DNA from: Gammaproteobacteria bacterium | Lineage (GTDB): Bacteria > Pseudomonadota > Gammaproteobacteria > WFUO01 | NCBI GenBank assembly: GCA_015484945.1 | Contig: WFUO01000035.1 | Location: 124,096 to 188,095 of the forward strand | DNA: 64,000 bases | Direction: 5' to 3' | Shown here: positions 1-10,710 of the stretch, piece after piece | Position numbering within the stretch: position 1 is the stretch's first letter | How the letters are laid out: each line of letters opens with the position of its first letter | Notes under the pieces: model-generated | The model's database searches: none | What the model was told of the DNA's origin: nothing | What the model saw: the letters and a program-made list of their open reading frames with translations, nothing else | Made by a program: the position numbers and the translations under genes

Positions 1-1
1 G

Positions 2-757
2 ATGGATGACGAGCACGCCGACCTCAATACCGAAACCCTGAGAAAGGCCGAGAAACAACTATTCACGCATATCCTCAAGATCTATCTCGGCAAGGATACC
101 GAGTGCATACACGAGATCGAATCCGACATCCATACCCTCGTACAGGGCTATCACGCCATCGCCTCCACCCATGGCGCCAACAACCAGACCGCGCAAGGCG
201 GCGATGCGGACGAAAATGAAAAACTGCTCGGCCGTATCTCGGTGCTCAAGGGCGAGAAGGAACGACTGCAGGACGAACTCAAGATCGCGCTGGAAACCAT
301 CGACAACATCATGAAGGAATACGCCACCATGTTCAGTGGCGGCGGGGATTCCAACCGTCAGGACCCTGACAAGCTCAAGAAACTGCAGGAAACCGCGTCG
401 AGCGTTGAAAACATCAAGGAATCGCTGGAAGCTGATCTCAAACAACAGGCGGACGAAGAGGACGACACACCCGGAACAGCAAGCGATACACAAACCGATG
501 CAGAACAAACAGCATCTGCCGCCAGCGATGAGCCGCCCACCGACGAAGAGGACGACAACCCGGACGTAATGACGAATACCGAAACGAACGATCAGGCACA
601 GGCCATGCAGCCGGAAGAACCGATACCCGACCAGGCACAGGATGATGCCCTCCCCGAATTCGACGAATCCATCGTGCCGGATATCGACCTTGAATCCAAT
701 CTCGCGCCCGAAAACCTGCCCGACGAGGAACAGACGCACGACGACAAGCAATCCTGA
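2..757 (+). CDS. hypothetical acidic, coiled-coil-like protein; may be 5'-truncated by the window edge
   Basis: ORF with charged helical N-half (LKGEKERLQDELKIALETIDNIMKEY) and a long D/E/T-rich C-terminal tail; begins 2 nt from window start so true start uncertain. Confidence 0.6.
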   Translation: MDDEHADLNTETLRKAEKQLFTHILKIYLGKDTECIHEIESDIHTLVQGYHAIASTHGANNQTAQGGDADENEKLLGRISVLKGEKERLQDELKIALETIDNIMKEYATMFSGGGDSNRQDPDKLKKLQETASSVENIKESLEADLKQQADEEDDTPGTASDTQTDAEQTASAASDEPPTDEEDDNPDVMTNTETNDQAQAMQPEEPIPDQAQDDALPEFDESIVPDIDLESNLAPENLPDEEQTHDDKQS

Positions 758-1046
758 CGGGAAGACTCATGCCAGACCAATGCAACAAACCTGCTGCCTG
801 TTTGAAACAGGCATGCAAGCAGGGATCACAACACAGGGATGATGGCCGCTTTCTGCTTCTGACGACCTGACGGAACAGACAGGCGCCAGCAAGTGGTCTG
901 GATGGGACGAAGCGGCATCCGATGACTTTACGACTGCTGCGTTACCACCCGCCGCCAGCGATGGCCGTTACCGGAACCCATGCATGTTTCACCCCGTGGC
1001 TTTGTGCGTCAGTCCATTACGCGCATTGCCTGAAGATCTATGAATA

Positions 1047-1331
1047 TCAATCGGCTGTCCATTGCTGCAGGGCCTCGATGATCTTGCGCGCCTGATCCTT
1101 GCTGGAGATGTTGAACCTGGATTTCTGCTGGTACTGGCCGTTGCGTTTCTGGTAACGGCGAATGGTGTATTTCTCCGGACCGTATTCCTGCTTCTGCCGG
1201 TCCCAGTCCTGGTAACGGAAGATGATCGTGGACCAGGCGCCCTTGCTCAGGACGACCTTGTCCAGTTCCTTGACGACCAGCTGGCCATCCTCGGTATAGT
1301 TGACTGTCAAATCATCTACTGTCTCTGCCAT
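1047..1331 (-). CDS. conserved hypothetical small protein
   Basis: ORF MAETVDDLTVNYTEDGQLVVKELDKVVLSKGAWSTIIFRYQDWDR...; start chosen at internal ATG. Confidence 0.6.
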   Translation of the reverse strand: MAETVDDLTVNYTEDGQLVVKELDKVVLSKGAWSTIIFRYQDWDRQKQEYGPEKYTIRRYQKRNGQYQQKSRFNISSKDQARKIIEALQQWTAD

Positions 1332-1568
1332 GCGGGTGTCCTGTCGGTTCGTGATCGTTTTGCCGCCGGATGCAATACGCCAGCTCCGGCGCAAGTCATT
1401 GATTGTGCGTCATGCGGCGCTCATCATGCATTGTATATCACGAATCCGTGCATTGCAGCACAGCCGAAACGTGAACCCTGCACTCCTGTTTGCCTCCTGT
1501 CACGCCGATAGTTCTGGTACGAACACCTGAAACACCGTTGCCATGGATGCAGGCCCGGGCCACGCGAG

Positions 1569-1982
1569 GTGAAAACCATGACCAGATACAGCCTGCCGTT
1601 GATACTTGCAATACTACTGCCATCGATGTCGCTGGCGGATGATGCGCCGGACGGGTTCCCGGCGATCCGTTCGAATACGTTACACCGTTTCATTACCCAG
1701 ACCGGGCACCAGCATTACCCAAGACTCGTGGCCCAACTGCGCGGATACCGCCAGCGGCTGCTCGAACAGCGTCTGGCCACGCTGAGATACCTGAGGACCC
1801 ACACCCCCGACCCGAAGGATGCCATCCTGCCGGGCAGAACACCCCGGCCCGCCGGCCACTGGCGCCATCTGGACAATGCCAGGGCCAAGGTTCGGCGGCT
1901 GGATGCCAGGATCGCCGAGATCGAGCGCGATATCCGTCACTTCAGCCGTCAGCCCGACAGCCGGCTGGTACTGCGGCCGTAA
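1569..1982 (+). CDS. hypothetical secreted protein
   Basis: ORF with signal-peptide-like N-terminus MKTMTRYSLPLILAILLPSMSLADD. Confidence 0.5.
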   Translation: MKTMTRYSLPLILAILLPSMSLADDAPDGFPAIRSNTLHRFITQTGHQHYPRLVAQLRGYRQRLLEQRLATLRYLRTHTPDPKDAILPGRTPRPAGHWRHLDNARAKVRRLDARIAEIERDIRHFSRQPDSRLVLRP

Positions 1983-2005
1983 CGGACCCGTTACGAGAGA
2001 CGGTT

Positions 2006-2263
2006 TCAGCGAAACATCCCGGGCAGTTCACCGGGCATCTGAAGGTAGAAGCCCTGAGCGCGGATGGCGGCAAGCACATCACCGGCATTGGCTTGCGCCA
2101 GGCGTGTATCACGGTTCAGTTCCAGTTCCAGCACCCGCTCGAGTCCGCCGGTCAGCTTCAGAAGTTCCTGCGGCAGGTCATCGGGATCATCGGCAGCCGG
2201 CATGTAAAGATAGGTATCCGGCTTGCGCCTGCACTTATAGACATGACATTGCATTGATTCCAT
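2006..2263 (-). CDS. YcgL domain-containing protein
   Basis: MQCHVYKCRRKPDTYLYMP...LLKLTGGLERVLELEL...GFYLQMP matches YcgL family pattern. Confidence 0.85.
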   Translation of the reverse strand: MESMQCHVYKCRRKPDTYLYMPAADDPDDLPQELLKLTGGLERVLELELNRDTRLAQANAGDVLAAIRAQGFYLQMPGELPGMFR

Positions 2264-2335
2264 AGCCTGACAACCGATAGATGCGGCAAGCCGCGATCCC
2301 CGCCAAAGTGCCGATGGACGGATGTGCGCCAAACC

Positions 2336-2953
2336 TCATTCGCAATGCAACAGGTATTCGCGCATGCCATTGCGCAACAACACCGTGCGCCACACACTGA
2401 CACCATCGGCAATGCTGGTCAGCTCACGTTGGGTCCAGGGCTCCTGCGACCGGGTGCGGGTATCGTCACGCTTGCAGATGAAAGCGCCCTCATCGTGCAA
2501 ATGGTAGCATCCAGGCGACAGGGGCACCATCGAACGGGTGGTCAACAGCAGGTGCAGCCAACCCGGATGCTGAAGCCTGTCAACAAGACTGGCGAGCCAG
2601 GCCAGCGCAAGGTCGCGCTCCAGCAGATCAGGCAGATCCCAACACAACACCACATCCTGTGGATCACGCGGACAAAGATCGGCCCATCGTGAGACCCACG
2701 CTTCGATCGCCGTCTGGCGCTGCTCGTCATCGGGCAGTGGCGGCGGCAGACCGTCACGGCACAGATCGGCAATCGACAGGCTGGCTGCCAGTGGTGTGAA
2801 ATACTCGATATTCGCGGCCAATGGCGGCCCACAGTCGAGCACCCGCATGGGCCGTTCCCCGGCGTGTTCACCCAGCAGACGGTGCAGGGCCGGACACTGG
2901 CCGGAATCGGAGACACTGCCTGCCGGCTGCGCCGACAGCAGACGGGCGGCCAT
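2336..2953 (-). CDS. SAM-methyltransferase-like protein
   Basis: MRVLDCGPPLAANIEYFTPLAASLSIADL...DVVLCWDLPDLLE: class I methyltransferase-like glycine motif and DLxD region; weak. Confidence 0.5.
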   Translation of the reverse strand: MAARLLSAQPAGSVSDSGQCPALHRLLGEHAGERPMRVLDCGPPLAANIEYFTPLAASLSIADLCRDGLPPPLPDDEQRQTAIEAWVSRWADLCPRDPQDVVLCWDLPDLLERDLALAWLASLVDRLQHPGWLHLLLTTRSMVPLSPGCYHLHDEGAFICKRDDTRTRSQEPWTQRELTSIADGVSVWRTVLLRNGMREYLLHCE

Positions 2954-3495
2954 CAGGCCTGGCGCGCCTCTTCACCGGACGGCTTGCCCGGACGCTTGTC
3001 CTTCTTGACCGGCGCGGCCTCGACCACCTTGCCACGCGTCTCCTCGCGCGCCGCGCGGCCGCTCTCCATGTCGATGCTGCCTCGATAGCGCGCGCCATCC
3101 TCGATGGAGACCCGCGGCGCGAAGATGTTGCCATGCACATTGCCGGACTGGCGTATGATGACTCGCTCGTTGCCGTACAGGTCACCCTTGAGATTGCCCT
3201 TCACGGTGATGGTGTTGGCATGCACATCGGCCATGATATCGCCGTCCTCGCCAATGGTGAGATCGTGTTCGGCCAGCTTGATGGTACCCTCGACCCTGCC
3301 CTCGATGACGAGGTCCTCGTTGCCTTCCAGGTCGCCACGGATGACGATCGATGATCCGATGGTGGCGGCACCCGCGCTGGCGCGCGCTGGACGGGATTCC
3401 GCGCGTGCGGGTGAATCCGTACTTTCATTGTTGCCGGCTGCGTCCGTATCACGGTTGCGCCGGGTGGCGTTCCTTATCTGGTTCATGTCGAACAT
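2953..3495 (-). CDS. bactofilin family polymer-forming cytoskeletal protein
   Basis: central beta-helix pattern IRGDLEGNEDLVIEGRVEGTIKLAEHDLTIGEDGDIMADVHANTITVKGNLKGDLYGNERVIIRQSGNVHGNIFAPRVSIEDGARYRGSIDM. Confidence 0.92.
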   Translation of the reverse strand: MFDMNQIRNATRRNRDTDAAGNNESTDSPARAESRPARASAGAATIGSSIVIRGDLEGNEDLVIEGRVEGTIKLAEHDLTIGEDGDIMADVHANTITVKGNLKGDLYGNERVIIRQSGNVHGNIFAPRVSIEDGARYRGSIDMESGRAAREETRGKVVEAAPVKKDKRPGKPSGEEARQA

Positions 3496-3619
3496 GCTGG
3501 TCCCTCCTGGGTTGTCCATTTAAGTATCCCGCATTCCCACACATATTATATTGCCTCACCGACGGCAAAATGAGATCTGGTTCTCACCCCTCCCATAGTC
3601 GGGTATCATCCCAGCCTGC

Positions 3620-4840
3620 ATGAATGATTCCTCCGCCAACACGGACACCCAACACCCAGCAAACGACGAACCGGTCTGCAATCTGTCTGTGGGCGGCAGC
3701 CGGGTCACGCTGCTCGGCACCGCGCATGTCTCGCGCGCCAGCGCCGACAAGGTGCGTGAACTGCTGCGCGGGCAGGACTACGACGCCGTGGCCGTGGAAC
3801 TCTGTCCCAGTCGCTATCACGCGATCGTCGATCCCGATGCGTTGAGCCGCATGGACCTGTTCCAGGTGATCCGCGAAGGCAAGGCCAGCATGGTGGCCGC
3901 GCAGCTGGCGCTGGGCGCCTTCCAGCAACGGCTGGCCGAACAGTTCGGCATCGAACCCGGTGCCGAGATGCGCGTGGCCATTGAATGCGCGCTGGACGCG
4001 GACATACCGGTGCTGTTGATCGACCGCGAGATTGGCGTCACCCTGCGGCGCACCTACAGGGGGGTTGCGTGGTGGAAACGCGTATCCCTGATTGGCGGCC
4101 TGCTGGCCAGCATCGCCAGCCGGGAGAAGATCAGCGAAGAGGACATCGAGTCGCTCAAGGGCAAGGATATGCTGGAATCCGTATTCACCGAATTCGCGGC
4201 CAGCGACACCGATATCTACCGCCCGCTGATCGACGAACGCGACCGTTACATGGCCGCCAGCCTGCGCAAGGAGATCGCCGATGACGGGTACCACCGGGTG
4301 CTCGCCGTGGTGGGCGCCGGGCACCTGAACGGGATCCAGCGCTATCTGCAAACCGACGACACCGATCCCGTGACGGTCATCGCCGAACTCGACACCGAAC
4401 CGCCGCGGCGGCGCTGGACCCGTCTCATCCCGTGGCTGATCGTGGCGCTGGTGGTCACCGGCTTCGTGCTGGGTTTCCAGCGCAATCCGTCACTGGGCTG
4501 GGAACTGGTGCGCGACTGGGTATTGATCAATGGCGGTCTGTCGGCGTTTGGCGCATTGCTGGCCGGCGCCCACCCGCTGACCGTCCTGACCGCCTTCCTG
4601 GCCGCGCCGCTGACCTCGCTGAACCCGATGATCGGCGCCGGGTTCGTCGCCGTTGCGGTCGAGATGTACCTGCGCCGTCCCAGCGTGGGCGATTTCGAAC
4701 GGTTGCGAAAAGACACCGCTCATCTGCGCGGCTGGTGGCGCAACCGGGTCACGCGCAGCCTGCTCGTGTTCCTGCTCAGTTCGCTGGGGTCTGCCATCGG
4801 CACCTGGGTGGCCGGCGTCATGATCTACCACAAATTGTAG
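3620..4840 (+). CDS. TraB/PrgY family protein with C-terminal membrane region
   Basis: VTLLGTAHVSRASADKVRELL...AVAVELCPSRYHAI...; hydrophobic C-terminal segments. Confidence 0.85.
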   Translation: MNDSSANTDTQHPANDEPVCNLSVGGSRVTLLGTAHVSRASADKVRELLRGQDYDAVAVELCPSRYHAIVDPDALSRMDLFQVIREGKASMVAAQLALGAFQQRLAEQFGIEPGAEMRVAIECALDADIPVLLIDREIGVTLRRTYRGVAWWKRVSLIGGLLASIASREKISEEDIESLKGKDMLESVFTEFAASDTDIYRPLIDERDRYMAASLRKEIADDGYHRVLAVVGAGHLNGIQRYLQTDDTDPVTVIAELDTEPPRRRWTRLIPWLIVALVVTGFVLGFQRNPSLGWELVRDWVLINGGLSAFGALLAGAHPLTVLTAFLAAPLTSLNPMIGAGFVAVAVEMYLRRPSVGDFERLRKDTAHLRGWWRNRVTRSLLVFLLSSLGSAIGTWVAGVMIYHKL

Positions 4841-4931
4841 AGATCCGTGCCCTCTGTGAAATCCATGCCGGGTTCGTGAACGCCGCGGGCGTTACCCCGG
4901 ACTGCGGCGCTTTGCGCCTGCATCCGCGCTA

Positions 4932-5249
4932 TTACTTGTTTCCTGAATCTTTTTGTCCAAATTGCAGTGACACCTCGACTTCCTCGCCCTGCTCATGGAT
5001 ATCGATCACGGCGATATCGGGCAGGTGACGGCACAACCAGCTGCACAGGACCGCGGTTCTTTCCGCATCGTCCTGCGCCAGCGATTGCAGAATCTGCCGA
5101 ATGACCGAAGCCACCCGTTCGTCTTCGGGGTGATTGGCCAGCAATTCGTCCATTGCGCTGACCCGCGCCTGCACGATGCCGGGCAACCGCCGGGTTGGAA
5201 AATGCTGATGAATCTGTTGCCCGTTCATCCGAATGACCAGTGCCTGCAT
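4932..5249 (-). CDS. hypothetical protein
   Basis: ORF MQALVIRMNGQQIHQHFPTRRLPGIVQARVSAMDELLANHPEDERVASVIRQILQSL...; start choice tentative. Confidence 0.45.
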   Translation of the reverse strand: MQALVIRMNGQQIHQHFPTRRLPGIVQARVSAMDELLANHPEDERVASVIRQILQSLAQDDAERTAVLCSWLCRHLPDIAVIDIHEQGEEVEVSLQFGQKDSGNK

Positions 5250-5322
5250 GTATCGTTGCCCCGCTTGACCGCCGTGAGTTGTTTGGGATAGCTTGTGCGT
5301 CCCGGAAACCGGATACTGACAC

Positions 5323-6093
5323 ATGCTGATCACGATATCACCTGCCAAAACCCTGGACTATGAATCGGCCTTCAAGGCCCCGCAAACGACCAGACCCCGC
5401 ATGCTCGATGATTCACAGGAACTGGTCACCCGCCTGCGGCAACTTTCGGCACTGGACATCGCCGAATTGATGAAGGTCAGCAACAAGATCGCGGAACTCA
5501 ATTTCCAGCGTTACCACGACTGGCACACACCATTCACAAAGGATAACGCCAGGCCCGCCATATTCGCCTTCAAGGGTGATGTTTACACCGGGCTCGACAT
5601 CGATACCTTCGGGCAGGACGATTTGCGCCATGCCCAGAAACACCTGCGCATCCTGTCCGGCCTGTACGGCGTGTTGCGGCCACTGGATCTGATGCAGCCC
5701 TACCGGCTGGAGATGGGCACCCGGCTACCGACCGCCAGGGGCGGAAACCTGTACGAATTCTGGGGCGATACCATCACCCGGCTGCTCAACAAGGATCTGA
5801 AAGCCTCGGGCAGCGATACACTGATCAATCTGGCGTCGAACGAATATTTCAAGGCGGTACGGCCCGACATACTGAAGGGGCGGATCATCACACCCGTGTT
5901 CAAGGAATTACGCGGCGACACGTTCAAGATCGTCGGCATCCACGCCAAGAGGGCGCGCGGCCTGATGTCGCGCTGGATACTGCTCAACCGCATAGAGAAG
6001 CCGGAGCAGATCAAGCGCTTCAGCGAGGCCGGCTATCTCTACAGCGAGCCCATGTCCAGTGAAACCGAATGGGTATTCACACGTGCCGAATGA
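5323..6093 (+). CDS. yaaA: peroxide stress protein YaaA
   Basis: MLITISPAKTLDYES...LMKVSNKIAELNFQRYHDWHTPF...LRILSGLYGVLRPLDLMQPYRLEMGT. Confidence 0.95.
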   Translation: MLITISPAKTLDYESAFKAPQTTRPRMLDDSQELVTRLRQLSALDIAELMKVSNKIAELNFQRYHDWHTPFTKDNARPAIFAFKGDVYTGLDIDTFGQDDLRHAQKHLRILSGLYGVLRPLDLMQPYRLEMGTRLPTARGGNLYEFWGDTITRLLNKDLKASGSDTLINLASNEYFKAVRPDILKGRIITPVFKELRGDTFKIVGIHAKRARGLMSRWILLNRIEKPEQIKRFSEAGYLYSEPMSSETEWVFTRAE

Positions 6094-6358
6094 CCGTGTT
6101 GCCGAACCCCTCGCCAGCGTCCTCGCGCTGATCGAATCCGCCCCCCACTCGGCTGATGCGCTGTCACTGTATGCGCTGATGAGTACGCTCAACCTCGAAC
6201 AGTCGGGTTGCCTGTTCCGGCTGCTCAAGTTTCGCGAGATGAGCGAACCCGCGCGCAAACTGGCCTATGAACTGCTGGAGATGACCGCGCGCGGCGAAAA
6301 CAGCGGTCAGGCATGGGAACAGGCCCTGAGAAGCATCGAACGCGCCATGCGTGGCTGA
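6059..6358 (+). CDS. hypothetical protein overlapping 3' end of yaaA
   Basis: ORF in different frame directly downstream; start may be the internal GTG/ATG. Confidence 0.4.
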   Translation: MKPNGYSHVPNDRVAEPLASVLALIESAPHSADALSLYALMSTLNLEQSGCLFRLLKFREMSEPARKLAYELLEMTARGENSGQAWEQALRSIERAMRG

Positions 6359-6374
6359 GACGCCCCCGCCCGGC

Positions 6375-7334
6375 TTACGGCCTGTCACGTTCGACGAAAT
6401 CGCGCAAATACGGATACAGATAGAAACTCCGCTGAACCCCGGGCAGCGCCGCGGCTCCGGGCAAGGCCAGAAACCGGGCCCGCATCTCGTCCATGTCGAT
6501 CTCTCCCGCGGCCAGCGCCGCCAACGAACGCCGTATGCCGATATCCTGTTGCGGTGTCAACGTACCCGGCAACGCCGCCAGCAGTTCGCGGAACACCCGC
6601 GCATGATCGCATTTCGTGGCGCCTTCCAGCGCGGCCATGAAACGGCCGATATAGATGCCGGCCTGCGCCGCGATATCATCATCGCCCGTCTGCGCGACCA
6701 GATCGTCCAGCATCAGACAGCTGTATTCATCATACGCGAGCAGCCGATGACGGTGCGCACAGTGAAAGGCCTGCAAACGCGCCGCGTTCATACCGGCATC
6801 CGATACCTGCCGCCAGCGGTACAGCAGCACGACACGCTCGATGAACCGTTCTCGACTGGTCTGGTCGGCCAGCCCGTTCTCGTCGATCACCGGCAACAGC
6901 GGCAGGCGCTGGCGCAGGGCCTGGTTGAACAGCCCGGCGTGACGAACCTCGCTGCCGTCGTCCTGCAACAACAGCGCATCGTCCACCGCGCAGCTCGGTG
7001 AGCGCGCCTTGAACACGAAACCGCAGACATCACTCAACGTTCGCGCCATGTGATCGGCCAGATTCAGCATCGCACCGGTATGATCGGCAGCCGGCTCATC
7101 GATGCCGCGCAGGCGGATCTGGCCAGCCTCGCGCTGCAACCTGATGGGCGCGCGCGGCACGCCCAGGCCGATGGCGGTCTCGGGACACACCGGAACGCGT
7201 TCGAAACAGCCAGGCAGTTCCTCCAGCAGATGCCTGTCGCGGCGGTCGGTCCCGTCATAGCGTACACGTTCACCGGCCAGACAGGCGCTGGCGCCGATAC
7301 GGATGACCGGTTCGACATGATGCGCATCGTTCAT
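6375..7334 (-). CDS. DUF523 and DUF1722 (YbgA-like) protein
   Basis: RIGASACLAGERVRYDGTDRRDRHLLEEL...PVCPETAIGLGVPRAPIRL (DUF523) followed by YbgA-like C-terminal half. Confidence 0.85.
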   Translation of the reverse strand: MNDAHHVEPVIRIGASACLAGERVRYDGTDRRDRHLLEELPGCFERVPVCPETAIGLGVPRAPIRLQREAGQIRLRGIDEPAADHTGAMLNLADHMARTLSDVCGFVFKARSPSCAVDDALLLQDDGSEVRHAGLFNQALRQRLPLLPVIDENGLADQTSRERFIERVVLLYRWRQVSDAGMNAARLQAFHCAHRHRLLAYDEYSCLMLDDLVAQTGDDDIAAQAGIYIGRFMAALEGATKCDHARVFRELLAALPGTLTPQQDIGIRRSLAALAAGEIDMDEMRARFLALPGAAALPGVQRSFYLYPYLRDFVERDRP

Positions 7335-8449
7335 ACCGGTATCTCCTGATCAGCCGGTTGCGGCCGGTGTGGATGCCGCAGGTATGCCAGCCTGCCCATG
7401 GCGTGCAGCCGGCTGCTGGTGCGTTCGAAGGCAAACGCCAGGCGGCGCCCGCGATACAAGGCATCGGGCGGCGCCTCGGCGGTCATCAGCACGCGCACAC
7501 GATTGTCGTACAGCGCATCGACGAGATCGATGAACCGGCGCGCCTCGCTGTCGTGCTCGTCGGTCATGACCGGCACCCGTTCGATGAACACGGTATGAAA
7601 ACGCTGCGCCAGTTCCACATAGTCGGCCGCCGAATGCCAGCCGGCACACAGGCTGTCGAAACCGAACCATGCCAACCCCTCGGCCACGGCCCTGGCGCGC
7701 AACCGATGCCGGTTGAGCGTGATCTCGACATCCCTGCGGATGGACGGGCCCGCCAGCTGCCGCAGGCGCGTTTCCAGCAGATCCCGCGAATCACATTGCG
7801 AGAGCAGAAACACGGCCTGGCTGCGTTCTGGCGAGGCCTTGCGATAGTCCGGTCCGTCGCACATGCGTATCTCGCGCATATGGCGGTGCAACAGTCCGAT
7901 GGCGACGAGAAATCGCTCACGCTGGAGACCGTCACGATACAGCTCGTCGATGGGGATGTTGGAACTGGCCACCAGCACCACCCGGTGCCGGAACAGCGCA
8001 TCCAGCAGGCCCGAGAGGATCATCGCATCGGCAATGTCATCGACATGAAACTCGTCCAGGCACAGCACCCGGGTCTGCCCGGCGATGCGGCGCGCGACCA
8101 CTTTCAGCGGATCGGGCGAGCGCGGCAACCCGGCGAGGTTGTCGTGTATGTCCTTCATGAACGCCTGGAAGTGGACCCGCCGCTTGTCCAGCATCGGCAG
8201 ACAGTCGTGGAACAAATCCATCAGCCAGGTCTTGCCGCGCCCGACACCCCCCTGAATATAGACCCCCTGCGGGGTGGGCGGCCGGCGCAGCCAGCCGAGC
8301 AAGCCCGCGCTTTCGTCTTTCATGATCTCCTCCGACAGACGCGCAAGCGCCTCGACGACGGCCTCCTGGCCGGCATCGGCATGGTAGCCGTAATGTCGCA
8401 ACTGCTCGTGATAACGGCGGTGCAGTCTTTGGGCATGACCTGTGCGCAT
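7331..8449 (-). CDS. zapE: cell division protein ZapE / AFG1-family ATPase
   Basis: [24 protein letters not shown] (Walker A), [17 protein letters not shown] (Walker B), [22 protein letters not shown]. Confidence 0.93.
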   Translation of the reverse strand: MRTGHAQRLHRRYHEQLRHYGYHADAGQEAVVEALARLSEEIMKDESAGLLGWLRRPPTPQGVYIQGGVGRGKTWLMDLFHDCLPMLDKRRVHFQAFMKDIHDNLAGLPRSPDPLKVVARRIAGQTRVLCLDEFHVDDIADAMILSGLLDALFRHRVVLVASSNIPIDELYRDGLQRERFLVAIGLLHRHMREIRMCDGPDYRKASPERSQAVFLLSQCDSRDLLETRLRQLAGPSIRRDVEITLNRHRLRARAVAEGLAWFGFDSLCAGWHSAADYVELAQRFHTVFIERVPVMTDEHDSEARRFIDLVDALYDNRVRVLMTAEAPPDALYRGRRLAFAFERTSSRLHAMGRLAYLRHPHRPQPADQEIPV

Positions 8450-8580
8450 TGGTGCCTCGTCTATCTCCTGCCACTGTATCGGCCGCCACACACAAATCTG
8501 ACAGCCATCCAGCGGCATGGCATAATGCCACTTGTGGTGACAGCCATCACCCCCCATATCAACATATCGTAACCCGAGGA

Positions 8581-9678
8581 ATGGCCATCCAGCCTGTAGA
8601 GATGAACACAGCTTGTCCGGTCAACAATGAAACCTCGCACTACGGGATCGAGGTTCCTTCCATCGTCACCGAGTCGCTGGGCCCCGAGGAACGCGAAGCG
8701 CTGATGGCGCGCGCGAAACGATTGCTGCGTGAGCAGGATGCGGTGCTGGTCGCGCACTACTACACCGATGCCAACCTGCAACAACTGGCCGAGGAAACCG
8801 GCGGCTATATCTCGGATTCGCTCGATATGGCGCGCTTCGGTCATCAGCACCCGGCCAGCACACTGGTCGTGGCCGGGGTGCGATTCATGGGCGAAACGGC
8901 CAAGATACTCAACCCCGAAAAACGCGTGCTGGTGCCTACCATGGATGCCACCTGCTCGCTCGACGAGGGCTGTCCGGCCGAAGCATTCATCCCCTTCTGC
9001 GACCAGCACCCGGACCGCACCGTGGTCGTCTATGCCAACACCAGCGCCGAGGTCAAGGCGCGTGCTGACTGGGTGGTAACATCCAGCATCGCCCTGAAAC
9101 TGGCCAAATACCTGGCCGAAAAAGGGGAAAAAATTCTCTGGGCGCCAGACCGTCACCTGGGCGACTGGATACGCCAGCAGACGGGCGCCGATGTCCTGTT
9201 CTGGAAAGGCGGCTGTGTCGTGCATGAGGCCTTCGCCGCCGATGAGCTTCGCCATCTGATGCAACAACATCCCGAGGCCGCGGTACTGGTGCACCCGGAA
9301 TCACCGCGCAGCATCATCGAACTGGCTGACGTGGTGGGCTCCACGACCCAATTGATCGAGGCCAGCCAACGGCTGGACAACCCCACCTTCATCGTCGCAA
9401 CCGACAATGGCATTTTCTACAAGATGAAACAGGGCGCCCCGGACAAGACCTTCATCGAGGCGCCCACGCATGGCATCGGCGCCACCTGCCAGGCCTGCGC
9501 CCATTGCCCGTGGATGGCCATGAACGGGCTGCGCAACCTGGTCTCGACCCTGGAAACCGGCGCCAACGAGATCCATATCGATGAGGCGGTACGTGTCCGG
9601 GCCCTGCGCGCCACCCAGCGCATGCTGGATTTCGCCGAATCGCTGCGACAGCCGGTGCTGGGCGAGAGCGACATCTGA
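8581..9678 (+). CDS. nadA: quinolinate synthase NadA
   Basis: [28 protein letters not shown]...[17 protein letters not shown]...[18 protein letters not shown]; start at ATG 8581 preferred over upstream in-frame starts. Confidence 0.95.
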   Translation: MAIQPVEMNTACPVNNETSHYGIEVPSIVTESLGPEEREALMARAKRLLREQDAVLVAHYYTDANLQQLAEETGGYISDSLDMARFGHQHPASTLVVAGVRFMGETAKILNPEKRVLVPTMDATCSLDEGCPAEAFIPFCDQHPDRTVVVYANTSAEVKARADWVVTSSIALKLAKYLAEKGEKILWAPDRHLGDWIRQQTGADVLFWKGGCVVHEAFAADELRHLMQQHPEAAVLVHPESPRSIIELADVVGSTTQLIEASQRLDNPTFIVATDNGIFYKMKQGAPDKTFIEAPTHGIGATCQACAHCPWMAMNGLRNLVSTLETGANEIHIDEAVRVRALRATQRMLDFAESLRQPVLGESDI

Positions 9679-9700
9679 GACAACGGCCGGATCAGCGGCC

Positions 9701-10600
9701 TCAGATCCCCCGTACCCCCTGACGCAGCATCTGCACGATATGCTGATGACCGCTGGCACGCGCGCCCATCAACGGCGTGAAGTGCCCCTTGTAGGCAATG
9801 CTGCGATTGGCACCGTGGCGCAACAACACCGCCACCACATCCTCATGCCCCATGGTCGCGGCAGCGAACAGTGGCGTCATACCCAGCCGGGTACGCGCAT
9901 CGATGTCGGCGCCATGATCGAGCAGCAACCTGACGATGTGTCCATGCCCGCGCAGGGCCGCGGTATGCAGGGCCGTGTAACCGCGCTTGCCGCTGTGACC
10001 GATAGACGCGCCGCGCCAGATCAGGAACTCGACCAGACGCCGGCTGCCTCCCCAGGCCGCGTACATCAGCGCCGACACACCGCGGCTGTCGCTGGCGTTG
10101 ACATCAGCGCCACGTCGCACGAGGCGTATCACCGCATCCACACGATTGTCACGCGCAGCGCGCAACATGCGCGTGGTCAGGCTGTGGTCACGGATGCCAA
10201 GGCGCACGTTCATGCGCCGCAGGCGGATGCGCGCCTCGCGCAGGCCCGCCCGGCAGGCGCGCCGGTACCATTGGCGGGCGGCCCCGAAATCCACCGTCAC
10301 CCCGAGACCGTATTCATACATGCGGCCCAGACGCAGCATGGCCGCAGGCCAGCCGCCGGCAGCGGATTTCCTCAACCAGTAAACGGCCATGTCGAAATCC
10401 ATCGGTACACCCAGACCATTGGTATAACGAATCGCCAGCTTGTATTGCGCTGCCGCGCTGCCCTTTCGCGCCAGATGACGCAGAATGTCCGGCGTCATGG
10501 GGGAAGCGCTGTGACGAAGATTGCCAACCAGCGGCTGCGCCCATGCCTGGGCGCACGAAACCAGCAGAAATGTCACCAGTACACGTATTCGCATGACCAC
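9701..10600 (-). CDS. secreted Sel1-repeat plus ankyrin-repeat protein
   Basis: signal peptide-like N-terminus; Sel1 units (AQYKLAIRYTNGLGVPMDFDMAVYWLRKSA, AAMLRLGRMYEYGLGVTVDFGAARQWYRRA) then ankyrin units (GYTALHTAALRGHGHIVRLLLDHGADIDA). Confidence 0.88.
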   Translation of the reverse strand: MVMRIRVLVTFLLVSCAQAWAQPLVGNLRHSASPMTPDILRHLARKGSAAAQYKLAIRYTNGLGVPMDFDMAVYWLRKSAAGGWPAAMLRLGRMYEYGLGVTVDFGAARQWYRRACRAGLREARIRLRRMNVRLGIRDHSLTTRMLRAARDNRVDAVIRLVRRGADVNASDSRGVSALMYAAWGGSRRLVEFLIWRGASIGHSGKRGYTALHTAALRGHGHIVRLLLDHGADIDARTRLGMTPLFAAATMGHEDVVAVLLRHGANRSIAYKGHFTPLMGARASGHQHIVQMLRQGVRGI

Positions 10601-10710
10601 CTCCTTCGGCCGCCCTGCTCACTGTATCGGCACTTCCATGCGCAGGTTTATTACCGGGCGGTTCACCGGAAATCGTGACCTCCGGCACAGCGGCGCCGGA
10701 AAAACCTGCT

